Assembly (NCBI GenBank): GCA_965207385.1
Contig: CBDBLZ010000020.1
Coordinates: 186,001-250,000, forward strand
Source of the DNA: CAZXEU01 sp965207385
GTDB taxonomy: Bacteria; Bacteroidota; Rhodothermia; Rhodothermales; Bin80
Direction: 5' to 3'
DNA: 64,000 bases
Below, piece by piece: positions 10,312-20,228 of this stretch (its first letter is position 1; every line of letters starts with the position of its first letter). The notes under the pieces are model-generated. The model did not search any database. It had not been told where the DNA came from and saw only the letters and a list, made by a program, of their open reading frames with translations. A program made the translations under genes and the position numbers.

Positions 10312-13300
10312 ATGCGTCCTCACAATCGTGCACTCTTCGTCGGCACCGCGATTTGTCTGGTGATTATCGGCCCAAAGGCCTCGGGGGCGCAGTCTGCACT
10401 AGAAACTGACTGGCGCGCATTGGTCGCTTTATATGACGCCACGAACGGACCCGGCTGGAATCGAAACGACAACTGGTCTTCTTCCATTGCCTCCGTCCCG
10501 AGTGAGGAAGAGCTTGGCGCGTGGTTCGGCGTCACCATTGCTGATGGACGTGTTACCGGCCTTGATCTTTCGGTTAATGCGCTCTCCGGCCGTATACCGC
10601 CGGAGCTGGGCGCAATTTCCGAACTCAAAGAACTCGTACTGAGATTCAATTCCTTGACAGGCGAGATTCCGCCTGAGCTGGGCAATCTCCGGCGGCTGGA
10701 ATTGCTCTCGCTTAACCACAACAACCTGGTTGGAGATGTACCGCATGATCTAGGCAATCTTTCAGAGCTCATATACCTGCTATTGGGCGGAAATGCGTTG
10801 ACTGGGTCGATTCCGCCGGTACTAGGCGATCTTTCCAAGCTTGAATACTTGCGCTTGGGTGAGAATGCGTTGACTGGATCGATTCCGCCAGCGCTCGCCA
10901 GTCTCTCAAGGCTCAGAACGCTGGAGTTGGACAAGAATGACCTTTCGGGAGCAATTCCCGCCGAGCTGGGCAACCTCTCCCAATTGATCGACCTATACCT
11001 TGGACAGAATGAACTGGAGGGCGAGATCCCTCCAGAGCTAGGCAATCTATCCCAGCTTGAGATATTGGAACTTGGAACGAATGCATTGACGGGCTCCATT
11101 CCGCCGGAACTGGGAAAACTGACCCGACTCCTGGCGCTGCAACTTGGACAGAATGCCCTCACAGGCTCAATCCCGCCGGAGTTGGGAAATCTGGCCCTGC
11201 TCGACGATCTTTGGCTGCCGGTAAATGCCTTATCCGGCGCATTGCCTCCAGAACTGGGAAGGCTAACAAAGCTCCGGCGGCTGGATGTCAGAACTAACCA
11301 GCTAACCGGGACCATTCCGCCGGAATTGGGAAACCTCGGCCAGCTCGAATGGCTGATGCTGTCATTCAATAATCTGACGGGGCCGATCCCGCACGAGCTC
11401 GGCAATCTTCCACAGCTAAGACGGCTGTCGGTAAGGTACAACAACCTCTCCGGCCCTTTGCCAATGGGTCTGACCAGACTAACCCGCCTGGAACAACTGG
11501 CTACGAATCACAACAGCTTGTGTGTGCCATTTGAAGAGAGCTTCCAAGTATGGCTAGCCAGCGTCCGCAACGTGGATTTCCTGTCTTCGGTCCAGTGCGC
11601 CGTATCAACAGTTGACCTGCAGGCTTTGGTCAAGGTTTACAACGCAACCGGTGGACCCGACTGGACAAGGAACCACAATTGGTCAGCGACCGCTCCCGTT
11701 CTGACCGAAACCCAGCTGAATGAATGGTATGGTGTAACCGTGTCCGACCGGCGTGTCACCGCGCTCGTTCTACCGGCAAATGAAATGGAGGGAGCGCTGC
11801 CACCGGAACTTGGCAACCTGTCGCAGCTATCGCGGCTGCACCTTAACCGGAATGCCCTTCAGGGCAGCATACCGCCGGAATTGGGCCATCTCGCTCAACT
11901 TGAACATCTGCAACTTGACAGGAATGCTCTGAGCGGGGAAATCCCTGCGGAACTGGGAAGCCTTCCGAAGCTCTTGCGCTTGCATCTCGATCACAATGCT
12001 CTGACCGGCAATATTCCACTGGCCCTGGCCGACCTCTCGGAGCTAACGTGGCTGACTCTAGAACACAATGCACTGAGCGGAGAGTTGCCGGCAGAATTGG
12101 GAAGCCTTTCTCAGCTTAAACGCCTGAACCTGGACAATAACGCCCTCAGTGGCCAGATCCCGCCGGAGCTTGGCGAGCTATCCGAGCTATTGTGGCTAAG
12201 GCTTAGCCACAATAGCTTGAGCGGAGATATTCCACCAGAGCTCGGCCGTATTTCTCAGCTTGAGTGGCTTGATGTCTCGAGAAACGGGTTTGGCGGCGAG
12301 CTGCCCCGCACGTTGACACAACTCGGACGACTAGGGTACCTGTTCTTTCAAGAGAACGATGGCCTCTGTGCGCCTTCTGATGCTGCATTTCAGGGTTGGC
12401 TGAACAATGTCTTCGCGCATCTAGGCCCGAATTGCCAGAGTTCGATCACGTTGGTGCTCGAGCGGAATCAAATCGACGAAGGAGACGGGGCATATGTCGT
12501 TACCCTAACGGGCGTGCTAAGCGAGCCCGCCACGCGCCGTACGCAAGTACCTCTCCATCTGGCAACTGCTTCCCTGCCATATTCCTACGATTCCGTTTCT
12601 TCAGCTCCAACAGTGCTTGAAATACCGGCAGGAGATCTCAGGGGCTTGTCCTCCTTTGCATTGCGGGCCAAGACGGGCTCTGAGCCGAAAGAGTATCAGA
12701 TGGCTACGCTGACCGCTTCAACAGCTCTGCAAGGCATCAGAATTGATCCTTCAACGATGAATATCACAGCAATCGGCACCAATGCACTGCTTTGGCACGC
12801 TCCGGTTGAAAACCAGGTCTATTCCGAGGACCGGCCCATTCCAGCCCTGACATTGCCCGAAGTCACAAACGGCAAAGCGCCCGTCACATACACGCTGCAC
12901 CCGGAGTTGCCGCACGGACTCTTTTTTGGGGCGGAGGATCGAAAGGTATCTGGCACACCAACTGTTGCCCGTAGCAGGACATCCTACACATACTCAGCCA
13001 CGGATGCCGCCGGCTACAACATCGCGACAAAATTCACTATCGAGGTTGTCGCAGCCCCGGACGCCGAAATCCCGGCACTGCCGACACAGTTTGTCTTGCA
13101 GGGCAATTATCCCAACCCATTCAGCGAGTCCACGCGCATCGAATTTGACCTCCCGCAAAATGCCCAGGTAACGGTGGAAGTCTTCAATCTCCTCGGGCAT
13201 CGCGTTGCTTCCTTGCCGACGGTCCGCGTAGAGAGAGGTTGGCAGCGTCGCATTGAGGTCTCCGGAACGGGCTTGCCATCCGGTGTTTACCTGTACAGGC

Positions 13301-13362
13301 TGCTGATACGGTCAGGGCCTCACAAGCTCGTCAGGTCGAGCCGTATGACATTGATCAGATGA
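10312..13362 (+). CDS. Secreted leucine-rich-repeat protein with T9SS sorting domain
   Basis: About 1016 residues from the ATG at 10312, which gives a classical signal peptide (MRPHNR, hydrophobic core, ASGAQS); an upstream GTG at 10285 is less likely. An LRRNT-like cap (residues about 30-80, ATNGPGWNRNDNW) precedes a first array (about 80-400) of 24-residue plant-type repeats with the consensus LxGxIPPELGNL. A second cap (about 435-480, NATGGPDWTRNHNW) starts a second array (about 482-676). Next come a Calx-beta-like stretch (about 706-825), a putative Ig domain (about 826-913, ending near VSGTPT) and a C-terminal sorting domain (about 922-1016) beginning at NYPNPF. The tail predicts secretion and surface attachment through the type IX system. 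Ligand unknown; protein-protein or host interaction is plausible for such arrays. Confidence 0.9.
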   Translation: MRPHNRALFVGTAICLVIIGPKASGAQSALETDWRALVALYDATNGPGWNRNDNWSSSIASVPSEEELGAWFGVTIADGRVTGLDLSVNALSGRIPPELGAISELKELVLRFNSLTGEIPPELGNLRRLELLSLNHNNLVGDVPHDLGNLSELIYLLLGGNALTGSIPPVLGDLSKLEYLRLGENALTGSIPPALASLSRLRTLELDKNDLSGAIPAELGNLSQLIDLYLGQNELEGEIPPELGNLSQLEILELGTNALTGSIPPELGKLTRLLALQLGQNALTGSIPPELGNLALLDDLWLPVNALSGALPPELGRLTKLRRLDVRTNQLTGTIPPELGNLGQLEWLMLSFNNLTGPIPHELGNLPQLRRLSVRYNNLSGPLPMGLTRLTRLEQLATNHNSLCVPFEESFQVWLASVRNVDFLSSVQCAVSTVDLQALVKVYNATGGPDWTRNHNWSATAPVLTETQLNEWYGVTVSDRRVTALVLPANEMEGALPPELGNLSQLSRLHLNRNALQGSIPPELGHLAQLEHLQLDRNALSGEIPAELGSLPKLLRLHLDHNALTGNIPLALADLSELTWLTLEHNALSGELPAELGSLSQLKRLNLDNNALSGQIPPELGELSELLWLRLSHNSLSGDIPPELGRISQLEWLDVSRNGFGGELPRTLTQLGRLGYLFFQENDGLCAPSDAAFQGWLNNVFAHLGPNCQSSITLVLERNQIDEGDGAYVVTLTGVLSEPATRRTQVPLHLATASLPYSYDSVSSAPTVLEIPAGDLRGLSSFALRAKTGSEPKEYQMATLTASTALQGIRIDPSTMNITAIGTNALLWHAPVENQVYSEDRPIPALTLPEVTNGKAPVTYTLHPELPHGLFFGAEDRKVSGTPTVARSRTSYTYSATDAAGYNIATKFTIEVVAAPDAEIPALPTQFVLQGNYPNPFSESTRIEFDLPQNAQVTVEVFNLLGHRVASLPTVRVERGWQRRIEVSGTGLPSGVYLYRLLIRSGPHKLVRSSRMTLIR

Positions 13363-14112
13363 AGGCATTCAATTGAACATTGTTTGTCAGGATGGCATCG
13401 ACGCTACCGGCATGGGATCGCTCTGAGTACCTGGCTTCAGGCAAGCGATTCGTGGAGCGAACAGCCTGATTGCATATCACGGGTGGCTCGCTTGCACTGC
13501 GTGCCCGAAATAATGCGTCTGGTTCGCCAGAGAGCCCCATGTCGGGCCTCTGGGCTGCGCTACGGGCTGTGCTACCCTCTGCAGCCTGCCGTCAGGGCAC
13601 AATCCCAGGCCCGAGAAGTAATGCGCCGACTTCCGCCAGCCTACCCGCCTCGTGCGGCTGATCGGCAGGTGCACGCGGGACGCAGGAGCATGCCGTCAAC
13701 CTGCCGCTCCAATTCCGACTGCAGCGCCTGCTCACTGAATCGCAGCCGCCGGTCCTGCCTCGGGACGAGCAATCGGCCAAGGCACTGAGCCCTGCAAGGA
13801 TCAGGTCAAGTACACCGTCGGGACCCAAAAGGGGATTCCATGGCCGCTGCCGTCTCTGCCAGAGACACGCGTGATCAGGACCAGCCCCATCGCTGGCATG
13901 TGCTCACTGCTGCGCGGCACCCCATCGACACTTGAATTTGCGCGGATGCAGATCTCGGGTTGCACGCTGCAGACCCTGCAGTATCGAGTGAGCCAATTCT
14001 TCGCATGAATCTGGAGAATGCGACCCATTCCAGATCGCGCCAGCCGGATTCGTACAATGCGTTGCAATTGACGTACTTTGGGTTGGAATTTCGGAGCCCG
14101 GGCCTTTTGCAA
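13363..14112. other. Intergenic region, no gene recognised
   Basis: About 750 nt. Several overlapping frames are open on both strands, as expected in GC-rich DNA, but none shows a domain or an export signal. The permease frame is open back to 13960, but its N-terminal extension is not family-like. The 3' end near 14073-14110 presumably holds the promoter of the amine-catabolism genes. Confidence 0.4.
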
Positions 14113-15612
14113 ATGGAATCGCACCCAAACAAATCGAAGCAGGCAAGCCCCGCCGCAGCGAAAAGAACTCTCCGGCTGGGACAGGTCGCGTATGAGAACG
14201 TCGGCGATCAGTATTTCGCCAGACGCGGCCTCAGACGATACGCGCGAGTGTGGTCACTGTGGGCCCTCGGTGTCGGTGCCGTTATTTCCGGGTGCTTTTT
14301 CGGATGGAATTTCGGGCTGGACGCCGGAGGATTCGGCGGCCTTCTGATCGCCACGATCATCATTACGGTCATGTACGCAGGGCTCTGCTACTGCATAGCG
14401 GAAATGTCTCCGGCCCTGCCCCATACTGGAGGAGCTTACTCATTCGGCAGGTCGGCCATGGGACCATGGGGAGGCTTTGTGACGGGCCTCGGCGAGACCA
14501 TGGAGTACGTTCTGACACCGGCGGTCATCGTCGTGGGAATCGGTGGCTACCTGGGCGCAGTATTCGGCACCCCCGATGCATATGCGCCACTCTGGTGGAT
14601 TGGCATGTACGTGCTGTTTGTCGGACTGAATATCCTGGGCGTGGAGGTCTCATTCCGATTCACCGTGTGCATAACGCTGTTGGCGCTTGCCATTCTGCTG
14701 GTCTTCTACATCGGAGCACTGCCGAGATTCTCCATCGAACAGGCGCTGGATATTCTCCCGGAAGCCGGCCAAAGCCGATTTTTGCCCAAGGGCTGGATGG
14801 GCATAGGTGCCGCTCTGCCGTTCGCCATCTGGTTTTACCTGGCGATCGAGGAGTTGCCACTGGCCGCCGAAGAAGCCCATGATCCGCAGCGGGATATGCC
14901 AAAAGGGCTGCTTCTTGGCCTGATGACACTGATCGTAACGGCATTCCTTACGCTCTTCCTCAATGCGGGAATAGAGCCCGGAGCACAAGCCGTGGGAACC
15001 TCGGACGAACCGCTATTCCTCGGCTTCCAGACCATTTTCGGGACCGGAATCGGTACTAGGCTCCTGGCCCTTATCGCAGTGGCCGGTCTCGTAGCCAGCT
15101 TTCATACGATTATTTTTGCGTACGGACGCAACATCTACTCCCTCTCTCGCGCTGGGTACTTTCCCAGGATCCTGTCCGTGACCCATGACAAGCGGAAAAC
15201 GCCCCACCTGGCCTTGATATCGGGTGCGGCGATCGGCTTCGCCGTCGCTTTGCTCATCCACTTTCTTCCGCAGGAAAGCCCCGTCGGAGCGGTTCTTCTG
15301 AACATGGCCGTTTTCGGGGCGCTGATTTCATACCTCATGCAGCTTTTGGCGTTTGTCATTCTGCGAACCAGGCTGCCGCACATCGAGCGTCCGTACGTCA
15401 GCCCGCTGGGCGTGCCAGGGGCCATAGCGGCCATCGTCATCTGCTCAATTGCCTTGCTGTTCCTGTTCCTCAATCCGGATTACAACATGGGAGTCCTTGG
15501 TGCTGCGATCTGGTATGTTCTCGGGCTGCTCTATTTCTTCGGATATGCGCACAAGCGGCTGGTCAAGGCACCGGAAGAAGCCTTTGCGGAAAAGGCGCGG
15601 CAAGATCTTTGA
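14113..15612 (+). CDS. APC-family amino acid/amine permease, ethanolamine permease-like
   Basis: About 499 residues from ATG 14113; the frame extends upstream to 13960, but the extra 51 residues are not family-like. The protein is an integral membrane transporter with about 12 hydrophobic segments. Family features include the early GxGAVISGCFFGWN motif in the first membrane segment, EMSPALPHTGGAYSF, and the FAIWFYLAIEELPLAAEE segment typical of the ethanolamine permease group of APC transporters. It heads a co-directional set with a glutamine-synthetase-like ligase, an aldehyde dehydrogenase and an alcohol dehydrogenase, which fits import of ethanolamine or a related amino alcohol. The exact substrate is inference; other amino acids or polyamines are possible. 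Confidence 0.85.
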   Translation: MESHPNKSKQASPAAAKRTLRLGQVAYENVGDQYFARRGLRRYARVWSLWALGVGAVISGCFFGWNFGLDAGGFGGLLIATIIITVMYAGLCYCIAEMSPALPHTGGAYSFGRSAMGPWGGFVTGLGETMEYVLTPAVIVVGIGGYLGAVFGTPDAYAPLWWIGMYVLFVGLNILGVEVSFRFTVCITLLALAILLVFYIGALPRFSIEQALDILPEAGQSRFLPKGWMGIGAALPFAIWFYLAIEELPLAAEEAHDPQRDMPKGLLLGLMTLIVTAFLTLFLNAGIEPGAQAVGTSDEPLFLGFQTIFGTGIGTRLLALIAVAGLVASFHTIIFAYGRNIYSLSRAGYFPRILSVTHDKRKTPHLALISGAAIGFAVALLIHFLPQESPVGAVLLNMAVFGALISYLMQLLAFVILRTRLPHIERPYVSPLGVPGAIAAIVICSIALLFLFLNPDYNMGVLGAAIWYVLGLLYFFGYAHKRLVKAPEEAFAEKARQDL

Positions 15613-15729
15613 GCGTGACAGCAGTGGCTAACTATAGATTAGTGATCAACCGGCGCGGGTGTAGAATGAACCGCGCGCAGTTGCTCGGACGCCATTCGGC
15701 GTTCCGCTCCGACCCTTTCAACCTTACCA

Positions 15730-17106
15730 ATGCCAGATCCTATGTCCGGAAGGCTTGACCTGGACCAACTGGGCCGTAGAATAGAGACCGGGGAAACGGA
15801 CACTGTCCTCGTCGCGATGGTGGACATGCAAGGACGACTTGTCGGCAAACGGGTAACCGGCCGCTTTTTTCTGGACAGTGTCGTGGAGCAGATGCATGTC
15901 TGCGACTACCTGCTCACAGTCGACATGGAGATGGAGCCGATTCCCGGATTCGAGTTCGCCTCCTGGGACCGCGGATACGGCGACTTTGCCGTGCGTCCCG
16001 ATCTCAATACCCTCCGCAATATTCCATGGCTACCCGGAACGGCTCTTGTGCTTGGAGATGCAGTCGATCACCATGGTGAGGAGATTCCGGTTTCTCCGCG
16101 AAGCATGTTGAAACGCCAGCTCGACCGGCTTCGCGAGCTGGGCTTTGAGGCACGAATCGGATCCGAACTGGAATTCTATGCCTTTGAAGACTCCTTTGAG
16201 GAGGCGCGCCACAAGCGTTACCGGGATCTGCGAACGACGGGCTGGTACATCGAAGACTACCACCTCTTCCAGACTACCAAGATCGAGCCGCTAATACGAG
16301 CGATCCGCAATGGAATGGAAGAGGCCGGTGTGCCTGTGGAGTTCTCCAAAGGTGAATGGGGTCCCGGCCAGTGCGAAATCAACCTGCGCTATGCCGAAGC
16401 TCTGGAGATGGCCGATCGCCACGTCATCTACAAAAACGGAGTAAAGGAAATAGCTCACCTTCAAGGAAAGGCCACCACATTCATGGCGAAGTGGCGCGAG
16501 GACCTTGCTGGCAGCAGTTGCCATGTGCATGTTTCATTGTGGGACCTGCAAACGGGCCACCCGGTATTCCACGATGAATCGGCGGACAGCCAAATGTCTG
16601 AAGTCTTCCGAGCTTTTCTGGCCGGGCAGCTGGCGGCGGCCAGGGAGACAACCTGTTTCCTGGCCCCGTACATCAATTCCTACAAGCGATTCCAGCCAGG
16701 AACGTTTGCCCCGACCAAGGCCGTTTGGAGTCACGACAATCGGACTGCGGGCTTCCGGGTCCTGGGAACAGGCCCTTCCTTGCGCACAGAATGCCGAATT
16801 CCGGGCGCTGACATCAATCCCTACCTGGCCTTCGCGGCCCTTCTGGCTGCAGGTATCAACGGACTGGAGGCAGGTTTGGAACTGGAAGCTGCTCTGGAGG
16901 GCAACGCCTACGCAGCAACGAATGTGTCCAGCGTTCCTTCCAACCTGCCGGACGCCCTGGAAGCCCTGGACCGCTCCGAAATGCTGCGTGAGGCTTTCGG
17001 CGGCAACGTTGTTGACCACTACGTGCACGCCGGCCGCTGGGAGTTGGCCGAGTATGAGCGCCGCGTAACAGACTGGGAAAAGATCCGGTATTTCGAAAGG
17101 GCATGA
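15730..17106 (+). CDS. Glutamine synthetase-family ligase (gamma-glutamylamine/ethanolamide synthetase type)
   Basis: 458 residues, cytosolic. It carries the GS catalytic signatures: SELEF (Glu146, Glu148), GPGQCEINL (about 211-219), the SSCHVHVS metal/ATP segment (262-269), NRTAGFRV (337-344) and RTECRIPGADINPYLA (352-367). The family ligates ammonia or an amine to the gamma-carboxyl of glutamate using ATP. Many paralogues outside nitrogen assimilation (PuuA, GlnA4, IpuC types) use amines. Lying between an ethanolamine-type permease and two dehydrogenases, this one most likely makes gamma-glutamyl-ethanolamide or a similar adduct; this is inference. There is an in-frame alternative ATG at 15742. 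No GlnB/GlnR-type regulator is nearby. Confidence 0.87.
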   Translation: MPDPMSGRLDLDQLGRRIETGETDTVLVAMVDMQGRLVGKRVTGRFFLDSVVEQMHVCDYLLTVDMEMEPIPGFEFASWDRGYGDFAVRPDLNTLRNIPWLPGTALVLGDAVDHHGEEIPVSPRSMLKRQLDRLRELGFEARIGSELEFYAFEDSFEEARHKRYRDLRTTGWYIEDYHLFQTTKIEPLIRAIRNGMEEAGVPVEFSKGEWGPGQCEINLRYAEALEMADRHVIYKNGVKEIAHLQGKATTFMAKWREDLAGSSCHVHVSLWDLQTGHPVFHDESADSQMSEVFRAFLAGQLAAARETTCFLAPYINSYKRFQPGTFAPTKAVWSHDNRTAGFRVLGTGPSLRTECRIPGADINPYLAFAALLAAGINGLEAGLELEAALEGNAYAATNVSSVPSNLPDALEALDRSEMLREAFGGNVVDHYVHAGRWELAEYERRVTDWEKIRYFERA

Positions 17107-17209
17107 TATTACCCGACGGCGGACGCCGGCCTTTCATTCAATTGCCCTCTCATGCCTAGAAGGCACTTGTCGTGGCCAAGGGATGCGCCATCCGCCTCCG
17201 CCTAACCGT

Positions 17210-18622
17210 ATGAGCACGAATCGGACATTGCGGTGCGTTTCACCCGTTGACGGCACCCTTTATGCTGAACGGTCCTATGCCGCAGATGCAGAAATCGGGG
17301 CTGCCGTTTCAGCGGCGCGGCGTGCGCAGATACTATGGAGCCGGACAGCGTTGAATGAACGCAAGGAAGTGTGCGAGCGGTTTGTGGAGGCCTTTGTGTC
17401 CGGCGAAGGGGCCATCGCGGAGCAGCTGAGTTGGCAAATGGGGAGACCTATCGCCCAGGCACCCGGTGAAGTTCGCGGAGTTGCCGAGAGGGCCCGATAC
17501 ATGATTGCCATTGCCGAGGAAGCGCTGGCAGACATTACGCCGGCTCCGCGTCCCGGGTATAGGAGGTTTATTCAACGAGCGCCGCTTGGTACGATTCTCG
17601 TGATAGCACCCTGGAATTACCCGTACCTGACTGCCATTAACGCTATTGTCGCAGCCATCCTGTCCGGCAATGCGGTACTCCTGAAGCCGTCGTCCCAAAC
17701 GCCGCTTTCAGCCGAGCGTTTTGCCGAAGCTTTCGCATCCGCCGGACTCCCCAGGGGCGTTTTTCAATACCTGTACCTGAGCCGTGAAGCCACGACTCGC
17801 CTCATCCAGACGCCAGGAATAGACCACGTCATGTTCACGGGCTCGGTCAATGGGGGAAAGACGATAAAGCGTGCCGCGTCGACAAGGTTCATCAGCACAG
17901 GCCTTGAGTTGGGTGGCAAGGACCCGGCCTTCGTACGGAAGGACGCACCGCTCGAGTTCACCGCAAGGCATCTGGCAGACGGGGCCTTCTACAATGCCGG
18001 CCAAAGCTGTTGTGCCGTAGAACGAATCTACGTGCAACGCCAGATATTCGATGAGTTTTTGGAGGCCTTCGTGAATTGCGTTCGGTCGCTGCGACTGGGC
18101 GATCCGCTGGAAGCCAGCACCACACTTGGTCCAGTTGTCCGTCCGGCAGCGGCCAGGTTCGTCCGGGACCAAGTACAGGAGGCCGTCGGCGCCGGAGCGC
18201 GCATGTGGATTGATCCCGGCGAATATGCCGCAGCTGAAGATGCCGGCGCAGCGTACTTGGCTCCGCAGGTACTAACCTCCGTGGACCACTCCATGCGCCT
18301 GATGATGGAGGAGACATTTGGACCTGCGGTCGGCATCATGAAGGTTGACGACGATGGAGAGGCCGTCCGTCTGATGAATGACAGCCCTTTCGGCCTCACG
18401 GCATCTGTGTGGACGACCAGCGAAGGCGCCGCGATCGAGATCGGGAGCCGCGTGCACTGCGGTACTTGGTTCATGAACCGCTGCGATTATCTTGATCCGG
18501 CACTGGCATGGACCGGCGTCAAGGACTCTGGCAAGGGATGCACACTTTCACGAATCGGCTTCGAGCAATTGACTCGTCCGAAGTCATTCCACGCAAAGCT
18601 GGTCGACCAGGACGCGCCTTGA
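17210..18622 (+). CDS. NAD(P)-dependent aldehyde dehydrogenase
   Basis: About 470 residues from ATG 17210 (MSTNRTLRC), chosen because ALDHs start just before the SPVDG motif; an ATG at 17183 would add nine unlikely residues. Motifs seen: the oxyanion Asn in APWNYP (Asn136), the cofactor loop FTGSVNGGK, the general base in GLELGGKDP (Glu233), and the catalytic Cys267 in GQSCC. EETFGPAVGI follows near the C-terminus. It oxidises an aldehyde to an acid. In this cluster the expected substrate is the aldehyde produced by the Fe-alcohol dehydrogenase from a gamma-glutamylated amino alcohol. The spacing to the ligase gene (about 100 nt) and the shared direction suggest co-expression. Confidence 0.9.
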   Translation: MSTNRTLRCVSPVDGTLYAERSYAADAEIGAAVSAARRAQILWSRTALNERKEVCERFVEAFVSGEGAIAEQLSWQMGRPIAQAPGEVRGVAERARYMIAIAEEALADITPAPRPGYRRFIQRAPLGTILVIAPWNYPYLTAINAIVAAILSGNAVLLKPSSQTPLSAERFAEAFASAGLPRGVFQYLYLSREATTRLIQTPGIDHVMFTGSVNGGKTIKRAASTRFISTGLELGGKDPAFVRKDAPLEFTARHLADGAFYNAGQSCCAVERIYVQRQIFDEFLEAFVNCVRSLRLGDPLEASTTLGPVVRPAAARFVRDQVQEAVGAGARMWIDPGEYAAAEDAGAAYLAPQVLTSVDHSMRLMMEETFGPAVGIMKVDDDGEAVRLMNDSPFGLTASVWTTSEGAAIEIGSRVHCGTWFMNRCDYLDPALAWTGVKDSGKGCTLSRIGFEQLTRPKSFHAKLVDQDAP

Positions 18623-19052
18623 CACATGATTCGGCGCAGCAAGCCACTCTTTCTTGCAACAAGCGGGCGGGGCCAGTTGCGAACTTTGGAGCGGCTGGCG
18701 GATGGAAAACCCTCCACGATTGGCCGCGCTCACAATCCAGTCCGTGCATACCGGTGCCCTGTCCTGCGTCCAAACTGCGTACAGCAACTGAGTCTCCGGC
18801 TGGCGCTTTCAGGGATGTTACGCGCCGGCGCGCCGGCTTTGTACCAGCACTCTGAACCCATATTCGCGAGCGAGGCTGTGCTACATCCGCAACATGCATG
18901 AAGACCGTGCCCACTCTCGAAATACATCCCGAACCCGCCACGCATCCAGGCCTCTCGTCGGGCAATCGCAGCAATTCGATTAGCACGCCTCCCGAAGCGG
19001 ATTGTAAGCCAGAGCGTGCTTCAGCCGAGTACCAACCGAACTACAAATCGCT
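18623..19052. other. Intergenic gap inside the amine-catabolism cluster
   Basis: 430 nt between the aldehyde dehydrogenase and the alcohol dehydrogenase. No supported gene, hairpin or repeat was seen. The length suggests the alcohol dehydrogenase may have its own promoter. Confidence 0.4.
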
Positions 19053-20228
19053 GTGAATCTGGACCTGCACCGCTTGCGCGGGGACTGGCAATTCCCGACC
19101 AGGATCTACTTCGGCCCCGGCCGCATAACCGAACTTACAGCCGTGTGCCGCTCCATTGGATTGAGGCGGCCTCTTCTGGTAACGGACAGAACACTGGCGG
19201 CGATGCCGACGGTCCAGAAAGCGATTCGCAGCAACGAAGAGAACGGGCTGCTGACGGGCCTGTTCAGCGATGTCCGCCCCAACCCTGTGGGCCAGAACGT
19301 GCGGGACGGGCTGCAAGCGTTTCGCTCCGGCGGCCATGACGGCGTGATTGCCTTCGGCGGAGGCAGCGCCATGGATACCGGCAAGGTCATCGCGCTCCTG
19401 GCCGGGCAGAGGGCCGACATCTGGGACCTCGAGGGAAAATGGCAGCAGGTCGCGCCAGATCGCGTGGCACCGATTGTCGCGGTCCCCACAACGTCCGGCA
19501 CGGGCTCGGAGGTCGGGCGCGCCGCGGTCGTTACCCGGTCTGCATCCCGCGTCAAGACCATAATTCTTCACCCCGCAATGATGCCCGCAGCCGTCGTCGC
19601 AGATCCGGCGCTTACATTTGGGCTGCCGGCACACCTCACGGCCGCGACCGGCATGGATGCACTCGCACACAGCTTCGAGGCTCTCTGCGCTCGGTTCTGC
19701 CATCCCATGGCCGATGGTATCGCCATGGAAGGAATTCGCCTGATTCGCAATTGGCTGCCCATAGCTGTGCGCCAGGGCCAGGACATGGAGGCTCGTACCT
19801 ACATGATGGCGGCCGCAATAATGGGCGCCACGGCGTTCCAGAAGGGCCTTGGCGCCATTCACGCGCTGAGCCATCCCGTCGGCGCCATTTACGACACACA
19901 TCACGGCCTGACAAACGCCGTATTCATGCCCTATGTAATGGCCTTCAATCGCCCGGCCATTGAGGACAAAATGCACCGGCTTTCCCGGCTACTCGGCCTT
20001 GAGCCCTCCGGGTTCCAAGCTGTGATGCATTGGGTACTTGAGCTTCGCAGTAACTGCGGAATCCCGCATACGCTTCGCGAGCTGGGCGTTCCACGAACCG
20101 ACTTTGGGGAATTGGCAAGGATGGCTGCCGCCGACCCCTGCACCCCGGAAAACCCCGTGCCAGCGCCGCAAGACGCGCTGCTGCAGCTATACAAGGATGC
20201 CTACAACGGCAACCTTCCCATGGCGTAG
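19053..20228 (+). CDS. Iron-containing (group III) alcohol dehydrogenase
   Basis: 391 residues with a GTG start at 19053. The family motifs are all present: GGGSAMDTGK (about 102-111, NAD binding), TTSGTGSEVG (about 146-155), and the metal ligands Asp202 and His206 in MDALAHS, His270 in GLGAIHALSH, and His284 in DTHHG. The 14-residue spacing between the last two histidines matches FucO-type enzymes. It would oxidise a primary alcohol to an aldehyde (or the reverse) in the cytosol. Downstream of the permease, ligase and ALDH genes, it would complete alcohol-to-acid oxidation of the transported amino alcohol. The physiological substrate is not shown by the sequence. Confidence 0.9.
   Translation: MNLDLHRLRGDWQFPTRIYFGPGRITELTAVCRSIGLRRPLLVTDRTLAAMPTVQKAIRSNEENGLLTGLFSDVRPNPVGQNVRDGLQAFRSGGHDGVIAFGGGSAMDTGKVIALLAGQRADIWDLEGKWQQVAPDRVAPIVAVPTTSGTGSEVGRAAVVTRSASRVKTIILHPAMMPAAVVADPALTFGLPAHLTAATGMDALAHSFEALCARFCHPMADGIAMEGIRLIRNWLPIAVRQGQDMEARTYMMAAAIMGATAFQKGLGAIHALSHPVGAIYDTHHGLTNAVFMPYVMAFNRPAIEDKMHRLSRLLGLEPSGFQAVMHWVLELRSNCGIPHTLRELGVPRTDFGELARMAAADPCTPENPVPAPQDALLQLYKDAYNGNLPMA

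Noticed and set aside
10560..12340. Repetitive DNA suspected as a CRISPR-like or tandem repeat array
   Set aside because: The periodicity of about 72 nt is the coding signature of 24-residue LRRs; the repeats are diverged and in frame.
13960..14112. N-terminal extension of the permease to an upstream start
   Set aside because: The extra residues are unlike the permease family, which begins close to the first transmembrane segment; ATG 14113 is preferred.
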